From: Fomitopsis serialis
Lineage: Eukaryota > Basidiomycota > Agaricomycetes > Polyporales > Fomitopsidaceae
NCBI RefSeq assembly: GCF_022376445.1
Contig: NW_025955232.1
Coordinates: 1-53,523 of the forward strand
Direction of reading: 5' to 3'
Length of the DNA stretch: 53,523 bases
Both the position numbers and the translations under genes were made by a program. A model generated the notes under the pieces. The model searched no databases and was not told where the DNA came from. It saw nothing but the letters and a program-made list of their open reading frames with translations. How positions within the stretch are numbered: position 1 is the stretch's first letter; each line of letters opens with the position of its first letter. Below, piece after piece: positions 10,369 to 22,084 of the stretch.

Positions 10369-11723
10369 ATGTTCATTGATCTGAATGTGCCAGCCCCTCA
10401 ATTCTCCTCGCAACCGCAACAAGGCCAGTCGCAGTCGAAGAAGGGGAAGGGGAAACAACCCGCAGTTCCAGCGACGGTGACCTTCGCGGCAGGGCAAATA
10501 TCCGCCCTTGAGAACCGTATTGATCTACTGGTTCATTGTCAGTACTACGTATCTCTCCGGAAGAGTGTCTAATGGGTCGTGGGCAGTAGGATACACCGTC
10601 TTGGCTTTGAACCAGACAATACAGACGAAACTCGATCCGAAGAGTCATGTCAATGTCCTGGATCCGTTGCTCTCCCAGCTGAGGAAGCGGTCTGGCCTGG
10701 TGCTGCTCAAGCGACTCACAATTGTGCTTGATGAGGAGAGCGAGAAGGGCTTTGGGCTGGTCTGTTCATACGCCAACCTTTGGTTGCCGTCTGTCTGACT
10801 CTGTACGCATCCAGACGACCCAGAACACGCCCCTCGTAACCTCCTACGACATTCTCTCTCTCCTGCCGACAACTCAAGGCAGCCTCTCTCTCGCCTGTCT
10901 CACGCACACCCTCCCGTCGCCCCTTACCACGCACGTCATCGCCCTTCCGCTCTCCCTCCCGCGCCTCCCATTCCGTCTCAAGCACACGCTCATTCGCACA
11001 GCGCTCAAGAACGGCGCAGTCTTCGAGCTATCGTATGGAGGTGCCCTCGGCGCGGAAGCGGATGTTGGCAGCGGGCTGGGCGAGGGCGGGGCAGGCGCGA
11101 AGAGGAACTGGTGGGCCAACGCGCGCGAGGTGGTCAGGGTGACAAAGGGAAAGGGTGTGCTCGTCAGCGGGGGCGTTGTGAACGATGCAGATCTGCGCGG
11201 CGCGAGGGACGTTTCCAATCTGTGAGTCGAGTTCTTCCCGCTGCAGGGCTGAGAGCATAGCTGACGGGCACCAGCATGACTGTCGTGGGGTTGACCCCAG
11301 ATGCTGCCCACCATGCGGCGACAAAGATACCTCAGTCGCTCATTTTGCGCGCACGTACGTATACCGAACCATACCCACAGCTGTCCCCTCCTAACAGACC
11401 GAACAGAGACGCGTCGGACGTATCGTGCGGTCCTCTCCGAGCCTAAAATTGTGATCCCGAACGTCCCACCTACACAGTCAAGCACAAGCATGGGCGAGCC
11501 CCAACCTGCGCAGGTGACCGACTCGACAGAAGTAGTGGCAGTCACCGGTACACTCCCTGCGATCGCTCCGCCGGAGCAGAGCGCAGAAGCAGCCGCGAAG
11601 AACGAAAATGGCAAGAGACCCCGCGACGAGGGCGCTCCTGCGACAAAAACCACTCCCACAGGAAACACCGATGACGCCGGTGGGAGGAAGCGGAAAAAGA
11701 AGAGTAAGAATGCCGGGGCGTGA
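10369..11723 (+). CDS. RPP1: RNase P/MRP subunit p30 (RPP1)
   Basis: This is a protein subunit of RNase P and RNase MRP, which process tRNA and rRNA precursors in the nucleus. Exons 10369-10537, 10587-10759, 10815-11221, 11275-11354 and 11407-11723 give 381 aa with consistent phases. The fold is the RPP1/p30 PHP-like barrel: MFIDLNVPAP at the start, GYTVLALNQTI, SGLVLLKRLTIVLDEESEKG, SLACLTHTLPSPLTTHVI, LKHTLIRTALKNGAVFEL, KRNWWANAREVVRVTKGKG, and QTRRTYRAVLSEPKIVIP closing the domain. A lysine/arginine-rich tail (RKRKKKSKN) looks like a nuclear localisation signal. It converges on NDC1 with about 230 bp between the stops. Confidence 0.93.
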
Positions 11724-11951
11724 CGAAGACTCGGTTCTCGTCGTAAGTTAGCATCATGTACCTCTCAAAACACTACAGCAATCATGAAACTGTCTGCTAT
11801 CATTTGTCCTGGCGTCCACGACAGCATATCTCCTGCCCCTGCCCAATAATGATCTATACAACGATCTCCAACGAAGGTTTGATTACACAGTGGTCCTTGT
11901 CTCAGTGAGAGAGCACGACCGATTACTAGTCTACCGATTGACGATTCATGT

Positions 11952-14873
11952 TCATGCGTAGTCCACATAACCCTGTAGCTTCTGTGCAATTCGTGGCGGG
12001 AACTTGAACGCAGCAAGCTTGTCACCGAACGTCCTCGCGATCTGACCGACACCGCTCTTGACAGCTGCGAGGCAACAATCAGCAATCACGGCTTGGGTGC
12101 CTTCGAACGGATGACCCACCATCACCGACCTCGCCCAACACTTCGCCCGCTCTAGCGACCTCTGTCGCGAGACGCTCCTTCTGCGCGAGCTCTTTCACAG
12201 GCAGCTGTTGAATGTCTTCTTCTGTGAGGGGAACGTGCAGCTTGTTGACCTCGGCCTGGTACTCCTCGATGGCGCTGAGGAAAGACAGCAGTGCCTCGAG
12301 GATCTTCGGGATGTCTCGCTGGACGACGCCATACCGGTCTTCGGTCAACGATGCACAGACGAGATGACACAGCACTAGTCAACCCCGAGTCAGCACAGGC
12401 CCGCCACGACAGAACGCATACTCACCACTGATGACAAGTGCATCCAGCCTCCTGTTCGGCAAGGACATCTCCACTTTACGGTTCACCCGCTCCCTCGTCC
12501 ACCAATGGCCCACGTCCCCGCGAGCGCGAGCACCGGCTGCGGCGCACGGCTCTTCACGACGGCGCCCAAGCCCTCCTGCCACCTGCCCCGCGTCTCCTCA
12601 AGCAGGCCGACGACACGCTCCTCGCTCTTCTGCACGGCCTCAACTGCGCGCTCCGCGGACGGGCTCGCGTGCATGACGGAGCGGAAGAGCTCGGGATGTG
12701 TGAAGCGGCGTCGTCCGCGGTCGTCGCGACGGCGGTGGAGAGCGGGCCGTCAGACGCGAGCGTGTCGAGCGCGGCGCGCAGCGGGGAGGTGGGCGAGCCT
12801 TTGAGGATGGGTGCGCGGATGAGCTGGGTCGCCTTGGCGGGGAGTGGTGTGGCGGGCTTGGGTGGCGCAGGCGCTGCTGCTGCTGAAGATGAGACGGATC
12901 AGTGTCATGGTGAGCAAAGACGAATGGCGCGTTACCTGCAGGTGCCGCCTCTCCTCTCCGCAAGAAGAGTTGGTAGTCCTTTCCAAGCGTCAGGAGCGAT
13001 TCGCGGCAGAGGCACGTCCACAAATTCGGGTTGTATTTCTGATCCGCGAACAATGCCGAACGGCGTGCACCCGCAGCCGGTGAGTCCTCACTGGCAAAGT
13101 GGTTCAATTCTGCGTAGGCAAACTGCTTGAAGAAGCCGTCTGTGGAGGTGATGCCCGAGACGAGCGTAAGCGCCGGGTCCGCCGTGGCCTGCGCCACGGT
13201 GACAGTCTGTCGTAGGTCGTTAAGAGAAGCCTCAAGCGAAAGGAACGATGGTCGACATACCTCGTCCAACGGGCTCTCTGCAAACTCCCAGCATGCAGCG
13301 GTGGTCACGCCGACGAAGAATGTCCGCCACACGAGTGACCAGTTGCGGACGAGTAGCGTGATTGTCCACGGCCCTCTCAGGAAGTGCGCAGTGAAAGGCC
13401 GGATAAACTGGGAAGCGTATGGCAGAGCATAGACGAGAGGCAATGCTATCGATCGCACAAGCCCGAAGAGGACGGTGTATCCGACGGTCGAGAGGCCGAC
13501 GAACAGCCCGATGGTGATGAGCGTGGTTACTACTCTTGCGAGGCGGAACGGGTACTTCTCTGGCGCGTCTGACTGCGGAGTGACCTGAGCAATGGAAGTA
13601 GAATAAGCAGATATGGAGACCATACCTCTGCGGGGATCTGTGTCCAACGGACGGCAAATCGATCCAGCAGTACCGTGCGCAAGAGGTACGTGAACGCTAA
13701 CGTGATCTGGGAGAACAACATATAGAGGACGCGTCCGTTCACATAAAATGGGTGTTTTCTAGCTGACCAGTGAGCTGTTGCACTGACAATCCCTTCTGTG
13801 GCACGTACCGTGACTTCACAAACAATGAGAATCGTGGGTGGCCACTCGGGGTCGGTTCGTAAAAGTTCGCAAGAAGCATGTGCATGGCGACGAGCGATAC
13901 TCCGGAGACGAGATACGTTGCCAGAGCGTATGTTGTACTCCGCTTCGTGAGAGCAGCACTAAGCATTTTGGATGGAGATGAGGCTGGTGTTGATGTTGCT
14001 GAGAAATGATGAGTTTGGCATATACAGACTTGGACGAGCAAGAAGAGATACGTTCTTGTTGGCCGCCACCTCTAGAATGCCACCAATCATGATACGAAGC
14101 CCATACACAAGCACAATCAGGAAGTATGGAAGTGCGGGCGTTGCTGTCCAGCTCACTACTCTTTACCCCGGCTGAAGCCTGCGTGCCACACGGGGTCACC
14201 AAAGCTTCAAGACGTGTAATGCAAGGCTGGGGAGCATCCTGAAGGCTTGACAGTAATGCACACAACCATAGACAGCCCCAGTGTGCTTTGCACCGGCGCA
14301 CGGAGTACCAAGATGACGCCTCGCTGAAGTCGGGCCACGCAACATCCGGGATTGGGGCGTCGGGACACCAAGACAAATCCCGAATGTGCATATAACACGC
14401 AAGTAAATGGCATCCTGTTTTATGCGCACACATACTTGGGGTGTGACCCCCCTCATGGTGGAAGAAAAGCGCGAGGAAACGATCCTCCCCTCCCGCCACA
14501 TGAGCCACACGAAAACAGATCCAAGCTCACCTGTGAGAAACCTATTCCGAACGACCAAAGCCGGAACCACCCCCAATAGCCAGATAAAAGCGGCTTGCAT
14601 CAACGTCAACGGTGATATACAGTCGACCAGCGATCCCCAGAGTCCTAGATGCGCGAAACCGCCTTGGCTCCAATTTGACCAGACGTTGGCGAGGGCCCAA
14701 GAGTACAATAGAGAGGGTGCAAGAATGTTGTACAGCAAGCGGTGCCGTAGCACGCTTTTTACAAGTGGTTCGTAAGTCTGCGTTGCTGGGGGTACTGCCG
14801 GAGCGGATCGTGTTGAGAGGGTAGAAGTAATGGCACGCATGGGCGTGGACGGTCTTGCAGCGCCATTCGACAT
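11952..14873 (-). CDS. NDC1: Nuclear pore/spindle-pole membrane nucleoporin NDC1 (two apparent frameshifts)
   Basis: NDC1 anchors the nuclear pore complex and spindle pole body in the nuclear envelope. Supported exons on the minus strand are 14873-14531, 13998-13809, 13758-13626, 13584-13261, 13206 to about 12936, about 12890 to 12430, 12374-12126 and 12064-11952. Membrane helices appear at LLYNILAPSLLYSWALANVW, LMQAAFIWLLGVVPALVV, YALATYLVSGVSLVAMHML, GRVLYMLFSQITLAFTYLL and VTTLITIGLFVGLSTVGYTV. Family landmarks are VRNWSLVWRTFFVG, YNPNLWTCLCRESLLTLGKDYQ, and in the C-terminal half HWWTRERVNRKVEMSLPNR and DRYGVVQRDIPKILEALLSF. In the C-terminal linker the frame changes twice, at a CCC run (about 12696) and a GGGG run (about 12518); one added base at each would restore continuity. 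Intron 1 (13999-14530) is 532 nt, ten times the local norm. Confidence 0.85.
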
Positions 14874-15275
14874 GCTGTGCGTTCGTCGTGCAAATCGCCG
14901 TCAAGCCTTTCCGAATAGCAGTAGGGAGCCTGTTCTCCGTGGATATATGATGGTTGACGAGGACGAGCTGGACAGAGTCGAAGGTCTCAAGATCTCAAGA
15001 TCTCACCGTTTGCCACACCGCGCGTGTATGTTCGAATGCACGTGATCGCTACAGCCTGTACACGTATGATACTGCGAGCCTCCTAATTCTGCATCAGTTC
15101 CGAGGAGGCTACATACATTGCACTGGTGCGTACGATGGTATACATAACATGGGATCCATATTGCATTATTGACTGTGCAGCTAAGAGTACGGTTCAAGTC
15201 CGCAAGTTCGTAACACTGGCATGGTAACTCGAAGGCTGAAAACTCAAAACAGTTCGATGCCGCACGAAACACCTC
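14874..15275. other. Intergenic, nothing recognised
   Basis: NDC1 promoter and the 3' flank of the next gene. A GGTTCAAGTCC stretch near 15191 resembles a tRNA T-loop but has no matching acceptor or D arm. Confidence 0.4.
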
Positions 15276-16352
15276 CTAAACATCCACATCCACCTCCATG
15301 CGCGAATGCATCGCAGGTATCGTCATGCCCTCGATGCCGAATGTGACCTCCGTCTCATCCATAGAAAGCTCGCTGAGTTTCCTCTTCAGCACCCGAGCCA
15401 CACCGGCGTGACGACCATGCACGGGCGCGACCACCGCAGGTTTGATCGCCTTGGGTCCGGGAGTGGGCAGCTTGGCTGTAAGACTGTCCTCCGCGGCCTC
15501 CGAGTCGTGCATCAGCCTGCGCCTCTTCGGTGTCGACGTCGTGAAGACGTTTATAGGCCGGCCACTCAGCACGGTGCGAGACCCAGTACGTCCACGGGCG
15601 ATATTAATGTTCGGGTGGATGCCCTGCAGCACGGGCTTGGGGATCCTCTGGCTCTGGGCTCTGAGGACCTTCGGCTTGGCACGTGCATAAGAGCGGGCAG
15701 CCACGACGTTGTCGGACTGGGAGCGCATCATCGCACGCGCCGGAGGACGTGCAGGGCTCTCGCGGAAGAACGCCTCGGGGTCAAAGCGACGCTTCTTGTG
15801 CAGCGGCTCGATGGCGACGTCCTCGTCCACCTCTTGGAGAGCATCCAGCGCCGCGTTCGTCGTAGACGTAGCCGCCCTGTTAGCCAGCGGCGAGACCGGG
15901 CTCTCCAGCCTCCCCCCAGCTCTGGCGTACGCCGGCAGAGACTTGACGGGCTTCGGCGTCTCGGGGGTGCCGTCGTCCGTGCGGATCCCGACGAGGCGCT
16001 CGATCTCGTTGCGGATGTACGCGTCCGGGCGCGTCGGCCTGATGTCGATCTGCAGGGCGCGCGGCAGCTTCGCGTTGAGCGTGTGCGCGACGAGCGCGAG
16101 CTCGAGGCGGTCCATGGTGAGCAGGTCCGCGTGGCAGCAGAAGGGCACGACGGTCAGCGCCGTGATGACCACCGCGTCCTCCTCCTGGTCCTCGTTCTGC
16201 AGGGCCACGCATGCGGGGCGCGGGAGGGGCAGGTCCTGCATCTGCGGAGCGGCCGCCGCGTCGTATTCGTGCCGGCGGCGCTTGCGCAGGACCTGGGGGA
16301 GCGGTTTGAGGATGTGCGACAGGAATCGCTGCACTTTGGGCGTCTGGGGCAT
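15276..16352 (-). CDS. Conserved basic hypothetical protein, probably nuclear
   Basis: A single-exon ORF of 358 codons from MPQTPKVQRFLSHILKPLPQ; an in-frame ATG at 16502 would add 50 residues. Visible features are an early basic patch (LRKRRRHEYDAAA), an ordered region VVITALTVVPFCCHADLLTM followed by LELALVAHTLNAKLPRALQI, a Ser/Pro-rich middle, two basic clusters (HKKRRFDPEAFF, TPKRRRLMHD) that look like nuclear localisation signals, and an acidic end (SELSMDETEVTFGIEGM). I know of no named domain. No introns are needed. The plus-strand 353-codon ORF across the same bases is a GC-rich shadow. Confidence 0.65.
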   Translation of the reverse strand: MPQTPKVQRFLSHILKPLPQVLRKRRRHEYDAAAAPQMQDLPLPRPACVALQNEDQEEDAVVITALTVVPFCCHADLLTMDRLELALVAHTLNAKLPRALQIDIRPTRPDAYIRNEIERLVGIRTDDGTPETPKPVKSLPAYARAGGRLESPVSPLANRAATSTTNAALDALQEVDEDVAIEPLHKKRRFDPEAFFRESPARPPARAMMRSQSDNVVAARSYARAKPKVLRAQSQRIPKPVLQGIHPNINIARGRTGSRTVLSGRPINVFTTSTPKRRRLMHDSEAAEDSLTAKLPTPGPKAIKPAVVAPVHGRHAGVARVLKRKLSELSMDETEVTFGIEGMTIPAMHSRMEVDVDV

Positions 16353-16926
16353 CTTGTATGTGTATGAGACCACGGTGAGAGCAAAGGATAGGTGGGACAG
16401 AATAGCAACGGGACGAGGGTACGCAGGTTGTACAGGCTCGCCCGCGATGCGCAAGTTTGATTCCAGACCGTGGTGATACCCGGGAAGGTCAGCCTTATTC
16501 ATTAGATGGCGGGCAATAGGCGAATTCCCGTCCTAGTTGTTCGAACAGTGTAGTGTACCGGTGTACAGATGGCATTCCTCACCCTAGGGTGATCGAAGTA
16601 CATTAATATTCCCTCCAGCAGTGACATCATAGGAAGTAGGTTTTGGAGGCAGTTAACCGTCCTGCTCACGAACAAGCATCGTATGAGTCCAGTGATCTAC
16701 AGTCGTCATGAATCGAATACCTAGTCAGCCCCATCTCTCTTTGTATGCATAACGAGATCCACATTACAAACCTTTTGACATGAAGATCGAAAATGCACCG
16801 TGCGCGCAGGTGCTGCTAAGTCAACGTTTGATGAGGGTATTATACATTGAACATTCTATCGTCTAAGCCTTTATTTATATGGTTCATACATCGGTTGTTG
16901 CTTCACACTGACAAGGCACCCGTGCA
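16353..16926. other. Intergenic, AT-rich, nothing recognised
   Basis: This lies between the hypothetical gene and the peroxiredoxin 3' end. Base composition is more AT-rich than in the genes. No repeat or RNA gene was identified. Confidence 0.4.
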
Positions 16927-17672
16927 TCACAGAGCAGCCAGAACGGCGTCGGCACCGGAGACGGTGACCTCCGATCCAGGCTCGACCTGGGGCAAACGGA
17001 TCAGCCACGGCGCGCAAGGCAGAGCACTCGAAATGGACACTCACCTCGACGTACTTCACCTTGAGGTCGTCGAGGATGACTGCGTAGCGGTCAGTCCGGA
17101 TGCCGAAGCCAATGGCCGAGAGATCCTTGTCGAGACCGATCGATTTGGACCACTTGGCATCTGCGTCCGAGAGGGCAAGGATCTGGGTTCCGGACGTCAG
17201 CCAAGACAGCACAGGTGAGGATCGGAGGTGTGGTGGTGAGTACCTTGTCCTTGAGGCCCACGGCACGCGCCCAGCCGCTCATGACGAACGGGTCGTTCGC
17301 CGCGACGACGGCGATGACATCGACGCCCTTCGCCTTGAACTGGTCGTACTTCTCGAGGTAGGGCGGGAGGTGGTTCACATGGCATGTCGGCTGTGGGACC
17401 GGTCAGTGGGACTGCGGGGGATGCGGGGGACAGCACTGACGGTAAAGGCGCCGGGGACGGAGAAGATCACGACCTTCTTGCCCTTCCAGTCATCGGTCGA
17501 GAGCTTGGTGGCTGTGAGCGGGGGGACGGTTTAGCAGTCGAAGGCGGCACGACGTGACAACGGAGTACTCACGGATACCACAGGCGGAGGCGTCATCGAG
17601 CTCGGGGGTGTACGCGATGTACGAGAACGTGCCCGAGGGGACGGCGTCGCCTGCCTTGATCGTGGGGGCCAT
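16927..17672 (-). CDS. Peroxiredoxin, Prx5/Ahp1 type
   Basis: A thiol peroxidase that reduces hydrogen peroxide and alkyl hydroperoxides. Exons 17672-17573, 17511-17441, 17390-17244, 17182-17045 and 16986-16927 give 171 aa, the usual size of the family. The peroxidatic cysteine lies in PGAFTPTCHVNHLPPYLEKY, formed across an intron. Other family marks are KVVIFSVPGAFT, VIAVVAANDPFVMSGWA, ILALSDADAKWSKSIGLD, FGIRTDRYAVILDD, and the closing VEPGSEVTVSGADAVLAAL. The only other cysteine is at about residue 31 (DDASACGIP), so disulfide resolution may use that residue or glutathione/thioredoxin. No targeting peptide is seen, so cytosolic is my guess; Prx5 proteins can also be mitochondrial or peroxisomal. 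Confidence 0.93.
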
Positions 17673-18682
17673 TGCGGGTGATGCAGAGGTGCGGTGCGAG
17701 GCGGCTGAGCACGGGCGATGGATGAGAAAGGGTGATGCGACTTGCCTCGGTCCTAAGGGGGCGTTTTAAGGCGTTCGATGTACGGTCATGTGATGGGTCC
17801 CGAAGGTTAGTAAAGGGCTGTCAAGGTTTGGGGAAGAAAGCAATCACGCAGCGGTCATGGCTTCCGACACCAGGGCAACATACGACGCACCATCTGGTTC
17901 TGCGGTTCTGACGAGCTGGGCGGCGAGATAATCAATCCGCTCGTGCTATCGCCCTGTGTCGCGCCTGCGTCCTCGTCCCGGGCACCCACAGACGGGCGGG
18001 CGATACGCTCTGATTGGGACCGTGGAAAGACCGTGACTGCCTCGTAAGCAGGGAGAATCGCACCATCGCGCTTCGATGCGTGACTGGGGTGCGCAGCTCG
18101 TCTGCAGGACCGCTTCCGCCGACGTCTCGAACGCGGACGTACGGTGATGCATGCGCAGGTTATGGCCGACCGCACGAGACGCGTGGGACGACGTCCGACG
18201 ACGGGTCTGACACGGTCACGTGTGCTCATTAACAAGCGCGCTTGGCGCCCGGTGGACCGGCGTAGGCGGCGAGGCGAGATGGCGACATCGTCGTCCGATG
18301 TGCCCTCGTCATTGCGCTGAGCAATGCACGGTTGGACCATCATCCGATTGTCTGGGGCTGCGCCTACTCCGCCTGATTTCTCTGCCCACTGGACCCACAA
18401 AGGGGCAGAATTTGATGAGCATGGCGCAGCATGCACGTGAAAGATCAACGGGCACTACATTGAATTACGAGAACCTCGTATGGATCCAATTCTACTACCA
18501 GGGATGTAAAGCGGAGTCTAGTCTAGATGCGCAGTCTAAGTAATCTTTGAAAGAACGAGAGAATGATGCTACAGGGTACTATCTACCATGCCAGGAATGC
18601 ATTACGTTCTGCGTGGAAATGGTCATGCAAGTGATGTGGTCGATACAAATGTCCAGATGGTCTCGTTCCGTGCTGCGCCAAT
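17673..18682. other. Intergenic, nothing recognised
   Basis: Upstream region of the peroxiredoxin and 3' flank of the MFS gene. The longest ORF (17855-18448, minus) translates to an Arg/Ser-rich sequence with no domain and is probably not a gene. Confidence 0.4.
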
Positions 18683-20754
18683 CTACACGTCCTGCTTCTC
18701 CTTTCCTCGAGCCGCTGCTTCCAGCTCTTTGGCGATGAGCAGATCCTGGTACGAGAAGTAAGTTCGTCTCGTGAGGGATCATCGTCGTGGGTACAGGAAA
18801 ACTCACCGGAGACGGGGAGAACTTGCTCTTAGACCTGATGAAGGCGCCGTATTTGTAGAACAGGAAAGGGCTCGGCGCGAGGAGAAGGCCGAGCAAGCCG
18901 ATGAGCGTGCACGCCCAATTGGTGCCAAGCTGCGAGCGTGGCGGGTTCGCCTACGTCAGCGACCGCACGATTTGCACGAAAAAGCTCAGACCACTCACGT
19001 TCTCAAACATCTGCGTCGTGAAGAGCGGGAAGGCGGCGCCGACGGCGGAGCGCACCATGGTGCTCGCAGCAAGCGCCGACGCGGTGTAGCCCAAGTATGT
19101 GTCCACCAGGTAGGTCTGCATTCAAATAAACGTGAGACAACGCCCTCCCCACGCACCCGACGAACTCACAAAGAACGAGATGAAGACCATGCTGACGCTC
19201 GCGCCGATGGGGATCGTCCCCAGCGCGGGCACGTACCACGGCACGCCGGCGTAGTTGCCCGTCCACCCGAGCCAGAAGCACCCGACGACGAGGCTCGTCC
19301 CGCCGATCATCGCGCCGAACAGCCGCTGCTCCGGCGGCGGGAACCCGCGCCACTCCTTCATGAGCCGCGGGTAGTGCGCGTTCAGCGGGAGGAACGACGC
19401 CGCGCCGATCGTCGTCCCGATCCCGACGCCGATGAAGATCAGCCCGGACTCGCCGACGTTGAAGTGCCGCGTGCTGATGAAGATGATGGGGACCGCCTCG
19501 AAGACTGCGGGGGAGGAGCGCGGTGAGGGTTAGAGGCGGAGTAATAAAGGCAGAGACGTACGTGCATACAGGACGCCGTACACAAGTGAGAGGTAGAGGG
19601 TGACGAGCAGCAGGATGGGCTCGATGGCGAGCATCTTGATGGGCCGGTAGAGGGTACGGTGGAGGACGCCCTTGAGCGTCCAGTCCGCCCGCTCGTGTTC
19701 CGCGTACAGGTCGGCATTCTTCACAGGATCCGCCTTCCTCAGGCGACGAGCCTACAAAATCAGCCGTTAATAATGGCCCAGACACCCGATTCTATATGTC
19801 TCGTACCTTCTTCGCCAGCAGCACTGGGGCATAGGTTTCCGGGACCCATATCGCGGCGACGATGGTACAGGCGCCAGCGAAAATCATCATAACCCAGAAG
19901 ATCCATCTCCAGCCCAGGTAACTCGTCGTCAAACTGACGCTTTCGTTAGTATAGCGCATCGTGAAGTAGATATTATTAGTTAACTCACAAGCCTCCGACA
20001 ATAGGCCCGAGAACGGGTCCGATGAACACGCCTGCGACGAACAAAGCCGTGGCAAGGCCTCGTCGAATCGGGTCCCAGATGTCGAACATGAGCCCGCCGC
20101 AGTTCGTCAGCGGCGCGACGGCGAAGAACCCTCCCAGGAACCGTGTAGCGAGGAGAGTCTCTACGTTGGTAGCTAGCGCTTGCCCGAGGTGGAGAATGGT
20201 GTAGGCACCGAGGGTGAGCAGAAAGATCGGCTTGCGGCCTAGCAGCTCGGAGCCGGGGCCCCAGAACAGAGGCCCGATCACGTAGCCGCAGAGGAAGACC
20301 GAGGTGACGAGGTAGGCGTACTCCGTCGGTTTGTTGAAGTAGGCTGCGATTGTCGGACCTGCGGACGACGGTGCGGAAGACGCAAATGTACTGTTCCATT
20401 GACAGCGGTTGGTGAGTGCTTCGTCACGAATGGCAGCAAAGGGCAAACATACACGTTGATCGTCATTACAAGGCCGAGCATAGTGATGACCCACTTCCGT
20501 GCGGCCGACCAGTTCTGCGGATTTTCGGGATCGTCAGGGCCGTCCCAGTCTACTCGGTTCGGGTCCACTTTCTCATCATGGACGGAAGGCACATATGGGG
20601 CGGTCTTGGGCGCAGGATCCTCAGGGACATCGCCACCATACTGCTCTGCGCGCCGTTCCTCCCGTCGGGCCTCCTCCTCCACCCAATTAGGGCGAGGGGC
20701 AGTAGGCTCGCAAAACGTGCTGGTCGATGAAGTCGGCGTCAAGACTCGGGACAT
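18683..20754 (-). CDS. MFS multidrug/polyamine exporter, DHA1 type
   Basis: A 12-helix proton antiporter of the plasma membrane related to fungal TPO1/FLU1-type exporters of drugs or polyamines. Exons on the minus strand: 20754-20453, 20390-19989, 19933-19807, 19751-19562, 19504-19170, 19115-18999, 18929-18807 and 18745-18683, giving 552 aa in phase. The N-terminal ~90 residues are hydrophilic and end with [20 protein letters not shown], the typical entry to helix 1. Motif A appears as GSELLGRKP after helix 2; helices 4-6 carry [17 protein letters not shown] and [36 protein letters not shown] follows, then the central loop LPxTY-like [14 protein letters not shown] and the second six helices from [20 protein letters not shown]. 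The substrate cannot be predicted. Confidence 0.92.
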
Positions 20755-22084
20755 GGTCTTAATGCGAACTGCGCGGCGAGCAGGGGCGGGGATGAACGGC
20801 GGCGGGGCGACCCCGCGATTTCCTGTGGGCCTTTATAGCCGGGCTGTCATATTCCAAAATGACAGCGGCCGTCTCCAACCCGCCGTGCAGACTCACAGAA
20901 AGCTAATCAGCATGGCCCGGCATCGGATGCAAGGGTGTATAATCGTGGTCCAGGTCGTAATAGCCGGCGCGGCACTCCGGACCTTGCAAAGGGGTATTGA
21001 CCGAGTCTGCACTTGTCTGGGTTGGGTCCACACCTGTAAAGAGCACTCTCAGTCCACAGAGCGACGAATCCGAGTCCTTTCCGTTCGTTTCTGGGTCCAC
21101 AACATCAGGAAGTGTCCGTGAGGAAGAGCTGCTTCAGCCACAGAGATGTGTCGGTACCGCATGAAAACGACTGAGCAGCCCGGTACAGTTTTAGCCGGTG
21201 CCTTGGTCAGTGGACCTATGTGCCACTGTGTTATCGTGATCACCGAAGCTATGGCCGGTGTAGTCAGTGAAGACGACAAACACAAGACAGAATGTGTCTC
21301 TAACGTTGTGATTCCGTACGAGATGGACTCCATAACTTGCGGTGTCTGCAATGCGAACGTCCCGGCTTCATAGGATCCCTTGGATTGCAGGTGGCTTGCA
21401 GCGCGTGGCAGCGATGTTGAATTTTGGAAGGCAGCCGGAGCAGCCACAGCCCGCCGATCCCATGATCCGCCCGGAGGAACTCCCATTATGGGAATCTCAG
21501 ATGAGGCCGACTCCTGCTTCTTTTAGACGCCAGTCGAACGCCAGCCAATCACAATTATACTCACCTCGAACCTGCCCCCAGCTGTACAATGTATTTCCAC
21601 TGCTTATGACTCGTGAGATGAAGCGGAAGAATGCTCCTTGAAAGCACGATGACCCACTACGCGATAATTGAGTGGTTTGGACAACATTAATGCATTCTTC
21701 TCAAATTCTTCTGGTTGGTTATCTCGAGTACAGTCGTTGAGCTGTCGGCAAAAACATAGGCAGAGGACAGTTCAGTTGTAGCTAAGGAATGACCATGATG
21801 ATGCCAGCTTACCTACTGCCACCCCAAATCGAGCGGGTGAGAACAGAGCGTTGGATGATACATCGAGTATGCGTTTTATTGACTGCTTTCTAGATCAATG
21901 TACACACTACTTCGCTACAATCGTTTGCTACTCATGCTACAAGAAAGCAATTACAGCACGACGTTCGTCCTCTATCGTTGTGAACGTGAGCAGAACGGGC
22001 ATCCCAGAAACTTACGCGCCGGAAATTTGAGTGCTGCCTCCCTATCTATTCGTGAGCCGGAGAATCGTCTGATGTCCACAGTGC
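20755..22084. other. Intergenic, nothing recognised
   Basis: MFS promoter and the FRE1 3' flank. Short ORFs on both strands show no domain. Confidence 0.4.

Noticed and set aside
15185..15215. tRNA-like T-loop GGTTCAAGTCC
   Set aside because: No acceptor, D-arm or anticodon arm pairs at the right distances.
15306..16367. 353-codon plus-strand ORF
   Set aside because: It overlaps a minus-strand gene in GC-rich sequence and reads as Arg/His-rich nonsense; a shadow.
18771..19526. 251-codon plus-strand ORF rich in Arg and Glu
   Set aside because: It lies across MFS exons and introns whose minus-strand reading matches a known family with correct splicing; a shadow.
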